DNA of 64,000 bases, from positions 1 to 64,000 of the forward strand of contig JAURVB010014801.1 in the NCBI GenBank assembly GCA_033002965.1, given 5' to 3'. A program made the translations under genes and the position numbers. Numbering within the stretch: the stretch's first letter is position 1; every line of letters begins with the position of its first letter. The notes below the pieces were generated by a model, which saw nothing but the letters and a program-made list of their open reading frames with translations, did not search any database and was not told the DNA's origin. Shown here piece by piece: positions 12,360 through 25,065 of this stretch. Source of the DNA: Piper betle. Its lineage: Eukaryota > Streptophyta > Magnoliopsida > Piperales > Piperaceae.

Positions 12360-13890
12360 CATCCCCAAACTTAAACTTTTGCGCATCCCGAGCAAAATAT
12401 CAAAACCAAGAAATTTTACTACACGAAAATACTTAGTCCCATTATGTTCTCATATGATTCTTAATCAAACTATCTAGAGGCAACAAGATGTCAATCAAAT
12501 CAGAAATTCCCTTTCATCAATCACACCCAAAAGAAGGCTCTACGTGTGTGCGTGTGTGTAAGATAATCCATTAGCTTATCATTCTTATCTGCAATGAATG
12601 GAATACAATTAAGCACTTACTTAAATATGTTCACCTTTCGCTCCCATCTCCACTAATGTAGGCGATGTCAATTCAATGGAATCAATAGATCTTTATAGGT
12701 TGTAACGGGGCCAAGGGCTAGGGACCAAAAATAGGATAAACAAGATAAAGAAATAGAGGCTAATATGCACCCTAGCATTAAAAATCCTTTCTAAATCCTA
12801 ACATACATGGACAACAAATCCCCAAACACTATAATAATATGACACAAACTTCCTTAAATGTAGTAGTGAGTTGACCCAATATAAGAACTAACTTTGCTTT
12901 GCATTTCCATTGGCTACTTGATCCTTTTTTTTCTTTTATTCCAAACCAGTGGAAGCCCATTGCTTCATCTTGTGTGTACCGGTGGAGGATCATTGCCTTA
13001 TCTTGTTTTCCATTTTCTTTTTCTTTTTTTTACAAAGCAAAGTGTCAGGAAAGTCTACACTATCTACTCAATAACCACTCTATGAAAAGTAATGCCTCCC
13101 CCATACTACTCAAAGTTTCATCCCTATTAGAATTTATAATGAATTCAAAACACTAGGATGCTAGAACTCAAGCAGCAATATATATTTTCCATAAAAAGGA
13201 CAAGGCTAAAAAAGGGTAATCAAACAAATACGTATAATAAAGGCCATAAAATTGTGTGCTGAAGACAATTCATATTAGGAAAGCTTGAAGAATGGACCAG
13301 ACTCATCAAAAAGAATTGCCTATATCATTTTCCATCTACATGACAAGCCAAATATTCTACCTCATAAGTCGCTAGGGCAAGTTCTTAAAGTCATGACCAT
13401 CATGTACAATCCTTATTGCAAAACATTCATTGAAATCATCTAAACCAAAGGATTGTGAACATAATATAAGGTAGAGAACCGACTTTCAAATGCAATCTTT
13501 TACTCAATTCATTCATTATATGAATTAATCAAGTTTTCCCAAGAAAGGTAAGACTAATTCGCATGTATCTCTCATTGAACCAAGACACTAATATATTGTT
13601 GCATAATAAAATTTTTATACTAAACTACACTATGTATATATGTATGCATCTCTAAATCTAAACATGAGTCGAGAATGAATAATATGTACAAACTTAAGGC
13701 ATCCTCCCATACTTAAACTAACATTGTCCTCAATGTTGACAAAAAAAGAAGTGAAATAGAACTCCCTCATATCAATTAGTCGGTGGATGATTATCATGAA
13801 TAACTGAATTTGCACTTGACCCATTCTACAAAATAAAAAGAAATATTAAAAAAGTCTACAAATAAAAATAAAATTTTTAAAAGAAATCAC
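12360..13890 (-). other. A1 non-coding 3' region
   Basis: Colinear with the A3 stretch 48260-49760 between pol and the 3' LTR. It starts at the LTR edge with a purine-rich minus strand (AAGTTTAAGTTTGGGGATG). I see no env-like ORF; short ORFs here are chance. Confidence 0.75.
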
Positions 13891-15733
13891 TTAGGTTGCC
13901 TCCCAAGAAGCACTTGGTTTAGCATCTATAGTCCAACCATCTTGATAGTGTCCAAAATAGGTGGTACATCAACTGATGGCAACAATCTATAGAATGGTAG
14001 ATCTAAGGTTTCCATTGCTCTGAATATCCTATGGAAGATTAGTTGTGAATCTAATACTTTAACCATCTCTTCCACATCAGTATCTTCTTCACAAAGAGAA
14101 TTTATGGCCTTATATAATGAATCACTCAATTGATCCCCTTGTACATTATTTTATGAAATAATTAAATTCTAGAACAATCATATGTTGCATCCCAACAATT
14201 CATGGATTTAATGATATTAAATGTGACATAATTGTTGTTTACCCTAAGTGTAAGTTTTCCAGTAGGTATGTCAATCAGTGTTCTCCAGTTGTTAAGAAAC
14301 CTTTCCCAACAATGAGTGGTTTATCGTCATTCCTTCCTTCCATTTCAAGCACCACAGAATCTGCAAGAAAGATAAACTTGTCAACCTTTATTAAAACATA
14401 TTCAATAACTCCTTAACAATAAACAAATGACCGGTCAGCCAACTGTAGTGTAATATTGGTAGGAGCAATGTCCTCGATCCCCAACCTTTTGAAACAGAAA
14501 AATGCATAAGATTAATGCTAGAACATAAGTCACATAAAGCATTACAATGAAAATTTCCTCCAATTGCACATGGAATCACAAATTTGACCGGGTCATTCAT
14601 CTTAGGAGGTAGTTTTCTTTGGAGGATAGCACTACATTCCTCTGTCATGGCCACAACTTCATTGCCATCTTATCTCATTTTGTTTGCTTGAATATCCTTC
14701 AAGCATTTTACATAACTAGGCATCTGCTCAAGTGCTTGAGCGAAAGGTATGTTAATTTGTAATTTCTTAAATATATCAAGAATTTTTTTGAAATATTTTT
14801 CATCACTTTGTTTCCTCAATCTACAAGGAATTGGTACCTTTTATTCAACCTCTTCTGTATGTACCTCACATTTCTCTTTCCCTTTGCTTCCGAGTGAGCA
14901 AACCAATGTAATGGGCTCATGCTCGTTGTTTGGCTATTCATCTTTTTCCTTAACTTCATTGGGCTGAACTGGTTCTTCTAAAGTAATACCACTCCGGGTT
15001 GTTAATGCTTTGCAATTCTCTTGACCATCTCTCCTTAGTTGTTCTCGTTGGCTGGGAAGTCCACCCTTGGGTCACTCACTTGGTTCCTTGTTTAATTGCA
15101 GCACAACTTGTTGCACAAACTATTGTTGTTGTTGTTGTTGATTTTGCATATATTGTTGCATAGTTTGTTGCATGGAATTGAACATTTGGATCAAATTCAG
15201 TTGTTGTGGTTGAACAGGAAGTGAAGGAGGTCTAGAATGCTGTTATGGTGGTGGTGGATTATTGGGGAGAGCAGCCAACTGTGGAGAATTATTCCATGAA
15301 AAGCTGGGGTTATTGCGCCAGCCCGCATTGTAGGTAATGGAATAGGGATTGTTGTTCCTATTAAAGTTGCCGACATAGTTAATTTGATCTGCTACACTTT
15401 GGCCTAAAGAATGTCCTTGTCCACACCATTCACACCTTGGCTCCACAGCCTTAACCTGTCCCTACATATTTAAAGTTTGAACTTGATTAGCTAAATAACT
15501 AACCTGAGCAGATAAAGCAGTAAGTGCATCTAATTCTAAAACTCCAGTAGTCCTCCTTGGGTGTCTTTCTTGTGCTGCATGGTGATTGCTAGGAACCATC
15601 AATTCTAGCAATTGAAAAGCATCATGTGGGTTCTTCCTAAGAAACGATCCGTTGGCCACTGCATCAACTATGTTCTTTGTTTGCCCCAACAACCAGTTAT
15701 AGAAAGTTTGTAGTTGCATCTGTCTTTCTATGC
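13891..15733 (-). pseudogene. Athila gag-protease remnant
   Basis: Broken reading frames matching the A3 Gag-Pro protein. 15719-15462 covers the end of the capsid region. 15446-15243 holds the zinc-knuckle start CEWCGQGH. 14654-14391 holds the protease region, with the active-site string changed to DLCSS (DLGSS in A3). 14129-13926 corresponds to the protease-RT linker. After PPILD it jumps to sequence found beyond the pol stop of A3, so the pol domains are deleted. Several frameshifts and stops; not functional. Confidence 0.88.
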
Positions 15734-16619
15734 CATGGTGGCTCCTACTCCTTCATGCTTCTATTATTTTGCCTCAATTTCTACCTCCCAATGATAATTG
15801 ATTAATCAACAAAATAATGCATTAAGATTTGCCTTATAATCGCATACGGTGTTGTGTATCTTCCGACCACAATGACAAACAAGTTTAAAAACTCGTCGTA
15901 TGAAGAATTATCATTGACTAATCTAATTAATTTCTCCCGAAATCTAATTAAACCTCATGATTTAAGAAATAGGCTATCAATATATTATTAGCATTAAGAA
16001 CTCGATAATTCAAACAATCCAATTGAATAAAAGAGTAAAAGGTTGAAATGACTTTAATTAAATCATGTTAAGTTCTATTTGTCTCAAGAACGAAATACAC
16101 GATTACTCTATAATAAAAATAGAAAACATTATAAAGAAGAAACTACTTTTCATTATGATAGGGAAAGAATTACAAAAGCTAGAACTACTTCTAAGCCAAA
16201 AGTTAAGATATTTCAAACAACAAATGACCACCCCTTTATATAGAAGATGAGATGGCCATTAGATATATGAATTTAAAGAAGGTGTTTACAAATCGACGTA
16301 GTCTAATTAATTATGATGTTCATTCAAATTCCCAACTCCTCGACATACTCAAATACAACTAAAACAATGTACATCCATCTTCATCGAACTTTGTCAACAC
16401 CATAAATTATAACCATTGGGTGGCCAGGAGCTTTCAATTCCAAAGCTTAATTTGTTTCATCTTTTCTGCATTAAAACTCCAAAATTAAGCATATCTCATA
16501 AAATATTAATTAACTAGAATAAAATGAGAAATATCATCTAATTAATAATGTTTATACTCGGGAAGTACAAAAGCATATTAAAAACATGGGTAAATATTGT
16601 ATACTTTAAACACTTAACA
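15734..16619 (-). repeat. A1 5' LTR, partial
   Basis: The outer 886 bp of the Athila LTR. The inner part is lost by a deletion joining gag to the LTR at a shared CATGGT (about 15731-15737). Confidence 0.88.
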
Positions 16620-17830
16620 ATGAACATGGACATGAACAGCAGACGCGGGCATGACCTGGTAGGTAAAAGGGCTGAACAAGGGGGCGGCCCTGCCCCTAGC
16701 CAGAAAATGACGATGGCGGCGCGGCTGGGGTCACCGCCGGTTGGGATCAACATGGGCTGTCATGGCGGAGGTGCAGGTGGTGATGATCAGAGGAGTCCAT
16801 CCACTGGCGGGATAAAAAATAGCAAGAAAGGGGGTGGTTCGTCACCGGGTAGGCCACGTCGATGGTAGCAATCGCGGTCATTGCGGTCATCGTGGGTTGT
16901 CTCAAAATGTAAATCTCGACCAATAGAAGCCGTGTGTGTGGTCAGACTGGCCAGAGGTGGCTCGTCGGTGCCAGACAATTGCCCAAATGGTGGCGGCGGC
17001 GGTGGAGATAGGCTCCAAAATCCCTCACCGGTGGCAACTATAGTAGTGCCTACAACGGTGACCGTGGTCATGAGAGGTACGACTGGAAAGCCGGGTGCAA
17101 GGCGGTCATGAGGGTGCCGATATGGTGGTTGGGGGCGAGGTGGAGACAACTTGGCAGTGAGTTGAAGTGGCAGTGGCATAATGGTGGAAAATTTGAAAAT
17201 CGTGGAAAATCTACGAAAATCAATGGGTGAAGATAATGCTGAGTGTACGGATCAGATCTTGCCACGTGGCACGATATGGACGTCCGACAACTCGTGGCCT
17301 TGTGGGGGCCACCTAAGGGTATATACAATATACATATGGATGGAAAGCTCAGATTGAGACCGTCTAAAGTCTAAACTGACTCGAGTCCTAATAGTGACTA
17401 TAGGTTAGAATCAAGGCAAGAAAAAGTAAATGGTCCTCGAAACCCTAAACCCAATTGAATTGGGCCCATGGGGCACAATTCAATGGTCCAAAATCCCTAT
17501 GATGCATGTAATGAGATACCCTAAAAATCCCAAACTAATACTAACACTCCAATGATGTAGATCTATGCATAAAATCCTGGCTAACTCATACAAACCATAT
17601 GTATACCTCATGTATATACTAATAACTCATGTTGTAGTATTTCAAAACTAAAACTATCGTAAGCATATTGGGCATACTTAGCTTCCATAACATGCTCATA
17701 TGGCCCTATGGGCCCATACTCATATTCTAAAAATTAGTCTAGCTCGAGCTTGCTTGAACCGACTCATTACTGACCCAACTAGGGAAAAGCTAAAATCGGG
17801 TAAACCCTAACCCAAAAATTAGGTTTTACA

Positions 17831-18210
17831 ACTCACTCTCTTCTTCGTGAAATCTGTAAAAATGCACGTACTTGCATAATAGGTTTAGGGAAGAGGTTTA
17901 TATCATATATTTCTTAAGCTTTAGTTCGAAAACCAACAAGGGATCTCATTCTTGTAGTTTTATTTAACATGTGTAGAAACACAGCTAAATGGCCCAACTT
18001 CAGAGGGATCTGATAAAACATAGTTGATATTGTCCTTGTCTAAAAGACGATTAAACTTGACACAAAAGGAGTCAAGCAGAGATCAAGAGAGTCCTATGGA
18101 CCTGTGGTCCAAGCTCCAAGCACAACGACACATCCACGGTGAGCTCGAGCTCTATAACCTATATAAAAACCCAATGCTAAGTAAAATTGCGATGTCTCAA
18201 TGTGATGCAT
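17831..18210 (-). mobile_element. D3: D LTR, second part
   Basis: Continues D3 after the D4 insertion and corresponds to about 10015-10390 of D4. It stops at TGATGCAT, where another D LTR (D5) begins. No target duplication is seen at that joint, so D3 is truncated here. Confidence 0.65.
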
Positions 18211-18456
18211 TGTAACACCTTGATTTTGAGTCAGAAATATTACGATCGAGTCAAGCCATGTTTAAAGTTGTTAGTTAGTAGGACTCGATCAATGAACTAT
18301 ATCGAAACAACCCTCTTGGTGTCATGAGAATAGAAGACATTATTAAATATGCATCAAAACACATCATATATAAGTAAAAGCAAGAAAAGAAATAAATGTG
18401 CTGAGCTCAAATGTGTGTATCATTTATCTGTCCTTCCAGTGATGTAACGATTTGGC

Positions 18457-20046
18457 TGTTCGAATAATTTTAGTGACATGCAAGTATACACGGTCGAAAC
18501 AAGTAATATAATGATAAATCGAGTATCGTCCCACAGGGAGATGAATTTCCTATAATTAACTAAAGAAAATAAAATGAGGAGCAAAACAAAAATAACTAAC
18601 ATAACTAAATCTAAGTAATAACTTTAAATTAAAAGCGAAGTCAAAATTATAAAACTCGTTCTAGAGTCGAATTTCCCTTAACATGAATTTAATCTTCATC
18701 AAATCTTACTCTTATCTTTTATTCCCTCAGATTGTCGATCTAGGATAATTATATGACATGGTGGCTCCCGCTCCTTCATGCTTCTATTATTTTGCCTCAA
18801 TTTCTACCTCCCGGTGATAATTGATTAATCAACAAAATAATGCATTAAGATTTGCCTTACAATCGCATACGGTGTTGTGTATCTCCCGACCACAACGACA
18901 AACAAGTCAAAAGACTCGTCGTATGATGAATTATCAATGACTAATCTAATTAATTGCTCCCGAAATCTAATTAAACCTCATGATCTAAGAAATAGGTGAT
19001 CAATCTATTCTTAGCATTTAGAACATGATAATTCAAACGATCCGATTGAATAAAAGAGTAAGAGCTTGAAATGAATTCAATTAAATCATGTTAAGTTCCA
19101 TTCTTCTCTAGAACGAAATGTAAAACTACTCCATAATAAAAATAGAAAATAATATAAAAAAGAAACTAATTTTTATTATAAAAGAAAAAGGAATTACAAA
19201 AACTAAAACTACTACTTTCACTACACTCTAAAGCCAAGAGATGAGATATCATAAACAACAGATGACCAACCCTTTATATAGAAGTGGAGATACAAGAATT
19301 CGAAGAGGGTGTTCACAAATCGACGTAATCTAATTAATTATAATGTCCCTTTAAGTTTCCAACTGTTCGACTCCGTTGAACACCATACATTGTAGCCATT
19401 GGGTGGCGCCAAGTGTCATGACCAATCAAATCCAAAGCTTAATTTGTTCATCTTTTTCTGCATTAAAACATCAAAGTTAAGCATATATAATAAAATATTA
19501 ATTAACTAAAAAATAAAGTAAAATATTACTTAATTAATAATATTTATACCCGGGAAGTACAAAATCATATTAAAAACGTGGGTAAATATTATATATTTTA
19601 AACGCTTAACACACCCCCAAACTTAAACTTTTGCGCGTCCCGAGCAAAATATCATAACAAAGAAAATTTTACTACACAAAAATACTTAGTCCCCATTATA
19701 TTCTCATATGATTCTTAATCAAACTATCCAGAGACAACAAGATGTCAATCAAATTAGAAATTCCCTGTCATCAATCACATCTGAAAGAAAGCTCTCTGTG
19801 TGTGTGTGTGTGTAAGATAATCCATTGGCTTATCATTCTCATCTACAACCAAGAGAATACAATCAAGCACATGCTTAAATACGTTCACCTTTCGCTCCCA
19901 TCTCCACTAATGTAGGCAATGCCAAATTAATGGAATCAATAGGTCTTTATAGGTTGTAACGGGGCCAGGGTCTAGGGACCAGAAATAGAATAGGCAAGAT
20001 AGAAAAAACAGAGGCTAATATGCACCCTAGAATTAAAAATCCTACA
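18457..20046 (-). mobile_element. A2: truncated Athila (3' LTR and 3' end)
   Basis: Athila 3' LTR at 18457-19611 (TGTTCGAATAA...GCTTAACA) followed by the conserved internal 3' sequence (ACCCCCAAACTTAAACTTTT) up to about 20040. There it stops and TRIM sequence resumes. All coding DNA and the 5' LTR are gone. It sits inside the TRIM 3' LTR. TTTGG at 18451-18455 and 20047-20051 may be a relic of the target site. Confidence 0.85.
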
Positions 20047-20192
20047 TTTGGGCCTAAAGTGCAACGTAATGGGCCTAAGTCATTTCTTTAAAATGGTTTA
20101 ACCAAGTTAAAGATCTATAGTCCATTCTCACTTATAAATAGGATCTTCTCCCAGTCGGTGTTAGATGTGTGATTAAGTTGAGGGATCTAACA
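20047..20192 (-). repeat. TRIM 3' LTR (main part)
   Basis: Direct repeat of 20350-20491, both with TGCAACGTAATGGGCCTAAG and AAGATCTATAG. It carries about 11 extra bases near TCGGTGTTAGATGTG. Confidence 0.88.
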
Positions 20193-20335
20193 ATCCACCC
20201 ACCTTAGGAAATTTCATCCCCGAAATTCCTACATTTGGTCCGTTGTTAACCCCAGCCCACGACCTTCTTTGGCCCGTGACCGGCAACCTAGCCAACGTTC
20301 CTAGTCCAGCCCACCATCTAACACGTAACCAGGTT

Positions 20336-20347
20336 GCTCTGATACCA
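20336..20347 (-). other. TRIM primer binding site, tRNA-iMet
   Basis: TGGTATCAGAGC on the minus strand, two bases from the LTR end at 20350. It is a perfect plant initiator-Met primer site. Confidence 0.9.
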
Positions 20348-20349
20348 CT

Positions 20350-20491
20350 TATAACGACCCGGCCCAAAGTGCAACGTAATGGGCCTAAGTCATTTTTTAA
20401 AAATGGTTAACCCAAGTTAAAGATCTATAGTTCATTCTCACTTATAAACAAGATCTTCTCCCAGTAGGGGATTAAGTTGAGGGATCTCACA
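20350..20491 (-). repeat. TRIM 5' LTR
   Basis: 142 bp. The minus strand begins TGTGAGATCCCTCAAC and ends GGGCCGGGTCGTTATA. The TGTGAGATCCC start followed by an iMet primer site resembles a common plant TRIM type. Confidence 0.85.
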
Positions 20492-21670
20492 ACTGAAGTC
20501 GATTCAAGATTTGCAAGACCTACATATATTATATGAAAATGTCAATAACGAATGTTACTGGTCCAAAAAATAACTAAGACAAATGATAAATTAGTATTCC
20601 ATTACCCACGAAAACATTTGAAATTTCAAGATTGCCTCACACATGGTAGTAAGCAAACATAATTATCCGAGTGTCGGCTTGCATGCATGGCTTATAATCA
20701 TATTTATGCATACAATGCTTATGCCCTTGCATCTTCCATATCACCCGCCACGATCTCGAGTAGGAAAAGGAACAGTTAAGTTAGTGCCACAAATTCTAGA
20801 AATGTGTTGTATTACGCAGTACCCTCATACACCACATTACCTCAGGGTTTGAAGGAGTACAAGTGTGGTGCATACATATCTCTGTACCACTCTTTCTCTT
20901 ATTCGTGAAATCCGTAAAACTGCATGTACTTATAAAATAGGCTTAGGGAAGTGGCTTGTATTATACATTTCTTGAGCTTAAGTTAGAAAACTAACATGGG
21001 ATCTCATCCTCATAGTTTTATTAGAAATGTGTACAAAACATAGTTAGATGGCCCAATATCGGACAGATCCGATAAAATACAGTCGATGTCGTCCTACATA
21101 TAAAACACGATTAAACTCTATACTCAAGGAGTCAAGCAAAGAGGGAGAGTCCTACAAACTTGTGATCAAAGCTCCAAGCTTGTCTCCACATCTATGGCGA
21201 CCACGAACTCTAAACCCTGCATCGGAACCCACTACTAAGTAAAATACTAATATCTCTATACGATGGATGCTCCTAGTGGGTGCTCAAATCATCATTACAT
21301 CCTAATAAATAAAACAATGCTAAATAAGTTTAAAGCTAAACATACAACATGTAAATCGAGATATAATAATAATTATAATAAATAAATAACAAATAAATAC
21401 ACTCCTAGATAATTAGGTAAATAATACTCTAATAATATAATAATAATATAATTATATTACATAGATATATGGTCAAACACGAGTAAATATCATATATACT
21501 TGTGTTAGTAAACACATAAATAACTAAATAAACAACCAAATAATTAGTTAAATAAATCATAGATAAATAAAAAAATAAATGACTAATATTAATTATTTAT
21601 GAAGAATAATAATATAAATATCAAACATACGAGTATATGACTAAATACGAATAAATAATAACACAAGTAA

Positions 21671-23408
21671 TGTAACGACCCGGCCATTTTTCACAACATT
21701 GTGGGCCTAGCTGGCAAGGTGTTACCAAAATAAAACTACTAAATGCCGAGTAATAAGTTATAAAATAATGGTTCCCACAGTCTTAGACCCTTTCCCATAG
21801 CCACATTTATAAATCAAAACAAAATAAAAGAAGTCCCATTTATTACCCATTCTCCTAACCTGACTATCCTATCATACTTTTATTCTACCTTATCTGAGCT
21901 GAAATCAAACAATCTTGATTGGCCTACATACCCATGTCGGGATCAAGCTCGATGTAGTTCTATTGGCTGATGGGTTAGTCCACCGTGCCACTATAAAATA
22001 TTGGGCCGATGGGTCAGTCCATCGTGCCCCCTTATTGGCCGATTGGTTCATTCCATCGTACCCCCTATTATGTTGTAGTTTTATTGGCTGATGGGTTAGT
22101 CCACCATGCCACTATAAAATGTTGGGCCGATGGGTCAGTCCATCGTGCCCCCTTATTGGCCGATTGGTTCATTCCATCGTACCCCCTATTAGGTTGTAGT
22201 TATATTGGCTGATGGGTTAGTCCACCGTGCCACTATAAAATATTGGGCCGATGGTTAATTCCATCGTACCCCTATTATGTTGTAGTTCTATTGGCTGATG
22301 GGTTAGTCCACCGTGCCACTATAAAATATTGGGCCGATGGGTCAGTCCATCGTACCCCCTATTATGTTGTAGTTCTATTGGCCGATGGGTTCGTCCACCG
22401 TACCACTATAAAATATTGGGCCGATGGGTCCATTCCATCATACCCCCTATTGGCCGATGGGTCCATTCCATCGTACCACTTATTATGTTGAGCCGATGGG
22501 TCCATTCCACCGTACCCCCTATTGGCCGATGGGTCCATTCCACCGTACTACTTATTAGGTTGAGCCGATGGGTCCATTCCACCGTACCCCCTATTGGCCG
22601 ATGGGTCCATTCCACCGTACCACTGTATTAGGTTGAGCCGATGGGTCCATTCCATCGTACCCCCTATTGGCTGATGGGTCCATTCCACCGTACCACTTAT
22701 TAGGTTGAGCTGATGGGTCCATTCCACCGTACCCCCTATTGGCCGATATTTATTTATGGACTGTCTGTTCCATTCTGACATGTCCATTATTAGATTTTGA
22801 ACAGTGCGGCTAAAAAAAAAGGGTTTGCTGAAACTAGTCAAACGTGAATTTCATATCTTCCATACAATATCTCAACACCCAAAGACCTATTGCAATTTAT
22901 ACCAAAAAGTTCCAGCAACTTAGCAAGGTATTTCTAATGAATTTATGCGTTGCAACCATGCATGTAAGAGTTCTAATAGAAAAGAAACTAAGAAGAAGTA
23001 TGAAATACTTACACCACAATGGAAAGGCACTGGAGAGGAGGCAAGAAGGAGTGGACTGCCTTTTCTCCCTAACCCCCTCCTCCTATATATATATGTTTCA
23101 ACGAGTTCCTCAATTAAATTCTCACATCTATTCATGTATAGGTATTCCCTAGGTTCAACGAGTCCCTTTATTAAATTCTCTTACCCCATCATCCATTCAT
23201 GAATCAGTATTCTCTAAATTGGGTTCGTCTTCCCTAATGCTAGAGTTTGGCCTTACGTCTTCTCTAAGGTTAGGGTTTGGCTTTACGTTGAACCGTGACC
23301 GGTCTACTTGATAACCAACCATATCCATTCATCGAAAATAATATTTCATAATACTTAGGTTCAAGTCTTGAAATAAAAATTTTCACATATTTTCACGGTT
23401 CTTACATG
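21671..23408 (-). mobile_element. E3: solo E-family LTR inserted in D5
   Basis: TGTAACGACCCGGCC at 21671 and ACGGTTCTTACA at 23408 are the two E LTR termini. Flanks AGTAA (21666-21670) and TGTAA (23409-23413) match at 4 of 5, and D5 sequence continues on both sides. At 1738 bp it is shorter than other E LTRs because most of the AT-rich half is absent. It contains a tandem array (21961-22745) and a two-copy repeat of about 65 bp near 23100-23220. No internal region, so it is a solo LTR. Confidence 0.85.
21961..22745 (-). repeat. E3 LTR tandem array
   Basis: The first part has a 121-bp period (TATTGGCTGATGGG at 21961, 22082 and 22203). The second part is a simpler array of about 33-bp units with CCGATGGGTCCATTCCACCG. 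The 33-bp unit aligns with the E1 and E6 units read on the same strand. ORFs across it are period artefacts. Confidence 0.92.
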
Positions 23409-25065
23409 TAAAAAAATAATCAATCAATCAATTAATTAAATAAAATTAGATAAACTTGAACAAAAATAATATCTATGAATACATACATTATTAGTAACAA
23501 TAATTACTTACATAATCATTCATCATAGTCAACAAATATATAAATAACAAGAAATTAATAATCATAAATACATAAATAAATAAAAAAAATAAAATAATTA
23601 ACAAATAAAGAAAAATACTCATAGCATTCAAACATGCTAAACAATGTGAAAATGCATCTAAATCTAAACTAATGTAAGGGTTCACATATTACCAAAAACT
23701 GTCAAGAAAAGGCCAAAAACGGGTTGAACCAGAGTAAAACAAGATGAACCAGACCGAGTTGGGCCAAGTCAATTTCGTTTGGGTTAAATAAACTGCTGGG
23801 CTGGGTCGGCTGGGATGGTCTGGACTAATGGACATGGACATGGGCTCGAACTAGCGGACTCGGACATGACTAGGTAGACTTGACAGGCGGTCAAGTGGAT
23901 GGAACACTGGCAAACACGCTGGACGGCGTGGCCGCTGTCCGTCACCAGAAAACGCCGACGGTGGCATGGCTAGTGTCGCCACTGGTCGGAATTGACAGCC
24001 CATACGATGAGGAGCCTGTTGGTGGTTGTGGTCAATGGAGTCCGACCACTGGCTGGTCAGAAAATGGTTGGGAAAGGGGCAGAATAGCCACGGGTGAGAC
24101 GGCACCACCAGCGGGGATTACGGCCACGACAGTGGTCATGGGTGGTCTCAAAATGGAGATCTCAGCAAAGGGAAGTTGTTAGGGTGATCAGATCAGCCGG
24201 TAGTGGCTCACTTGTGCCAGAAAATGGCCCGAAAGGGTGGCAGCAGCGGTGATGAACAATGAACAAAAAACTCAATCGCCGGTGGCGAATGTGTCAACGA
24301 TGATGATGACGTTGGGTATGGACCGATAGCTTGTTGTGAGATGGTCACGGCCGTACGGATCCGATGGCTGAAGGAGAGCCAGGCTCTCAACAGCGGCAAG
24401 CCAAATTGGTGGCGGCAATAATGGTGGAAATCTGAAAATCAATGGAAACAATTGAAATATAAATGGGAGAAAACTAGGGTTGATGTGGACAGCCCAGAGC
24501 TTGCCACGTGGTATGATCATAACATCCAACAACTCGTGGTCTAGTGAGATCCACCTATGGGGTACTTGAAATATAAATATGGATGGAAAGCTCAGATCGA
24601 GACCGTCTAAAGTCGAAACTGACTTGAGTCGTAAAAGTGGCTCTATAGGTGGAAATTGAGGCAAGAAGGCTAAATAGGCCTCAAACCTAAAGCTTAATCA
24701 AGCTAGGCCCATAGGGTCACTATCTAGTGATCCAAAATTCCTATGCTGCATGCCAATGAAATGCTTTGAAAATCCCAAATGGATACTAAATGCTGCAACA
24801 ACGAAGATGTAGGCCTACATTCCTAGCTAACTCATAAAAATCATATGTATACCTCTTGTATACAATAATAACTCATGCTCTACAATATCATAAATGAAAC
24901 TATCATATGCATGTTAGACATACTCAACCTCCATAACATGCTTATATGGACATTTGGGCCTCATACTTATATTCTAAAATTTTTGTAGCTCAAACTGACT
25001 CAAGATTGGTCCAAACCGAGCAAGTTACACACGAGTAAAACCCTATGCGAAATTGGGGTTTTACA

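Larger units (their letters stand above)
11230..16619 (-). mobile_element. A1: internally deleted Athila element
   Basis: Minus-strand Athila bounded by TGTTCGCATAA at 11230 and CACTTAACA at 16619, with ATGAA duplications. In its own direction it has a partial LTR (16619-15734), a gag-protease remnant (15733-13891), non-coding 3' DNA (13890-12360) and a 3' LTR (12359-11230). Compared with A3 it lacks the LTR inner part, the tRNA-Asp primer site, the Gag N-terminus, and all of RT, RNase H and integrase. Both deletion joints are clean. It cannot move on its own. Confidence 0.92.
9377..17830 (-). mobile_element. D4: solo D LTR (about 3.06 kb) carrying Athila A1
   Basis: Runs from TGTAACACCCCTATTTCGG at 9377 to AATTAGGTTTTACA at 17830. 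Without the Athila insertion (11230-16619 and its target duplication) the LTR is about 3.06 kb, like D5. No primer site, polypurine tract or coding region lies beside it, so it is a solo LTR. Flanks GATCA (9372-9376) and ACTCA (17831-17835) are a poor candidate duplication (3 of 5). It has an AT-rich middle with microsatellites and a GC-rich island at about 16625-17180, whose short ORFs are not conserved between copies. Confidence 0.8.
18443..20491 (-). mobile_element. TRIM, split by Athila A2
   Basis: Miniature LTR retrotransposon without coding capacity. In its own direction: 5' LTR 20491-20350, primer site TGGTATCAGAGC (20347-20336), about 130 bp internal DNA, purine-rich CCTAAGGTGGGTGGAT (20208-20193), then the 3' LTR from 20192, interrupted after about 20047 and finished by the 14 bp at 18456-18443. 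The net element is about 460 bp, within the TRIM size range. Flanks AGTGA (18438-18442) and ACTGA (20492-20496) agree at 4 of 5 bases. The surrounding D5 LTR resumes on both sides. Confidence 0.82.
18211..25065 (-). mobile_element. D5: D LTR carrying TRIM/Athila A2 and solo LTR E3
   Basis: From TGTAACACCTTGATTTTGAG to TTGGGGTTTTACA at 25065. Removing the TRIM block (18443-20491) and E3 (21671-23408) leaves about 3.06 kb, matching D4. GC-rich island at about 23820-24430. On the minus strand the LTR start is preceded by a purine-rich AGTAGAAGAGGT (25066-25077), which looks like a polypurine tract, so D5 may be a 3' LTR with remaining internal DNA to its right. Confidence 0.78.
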
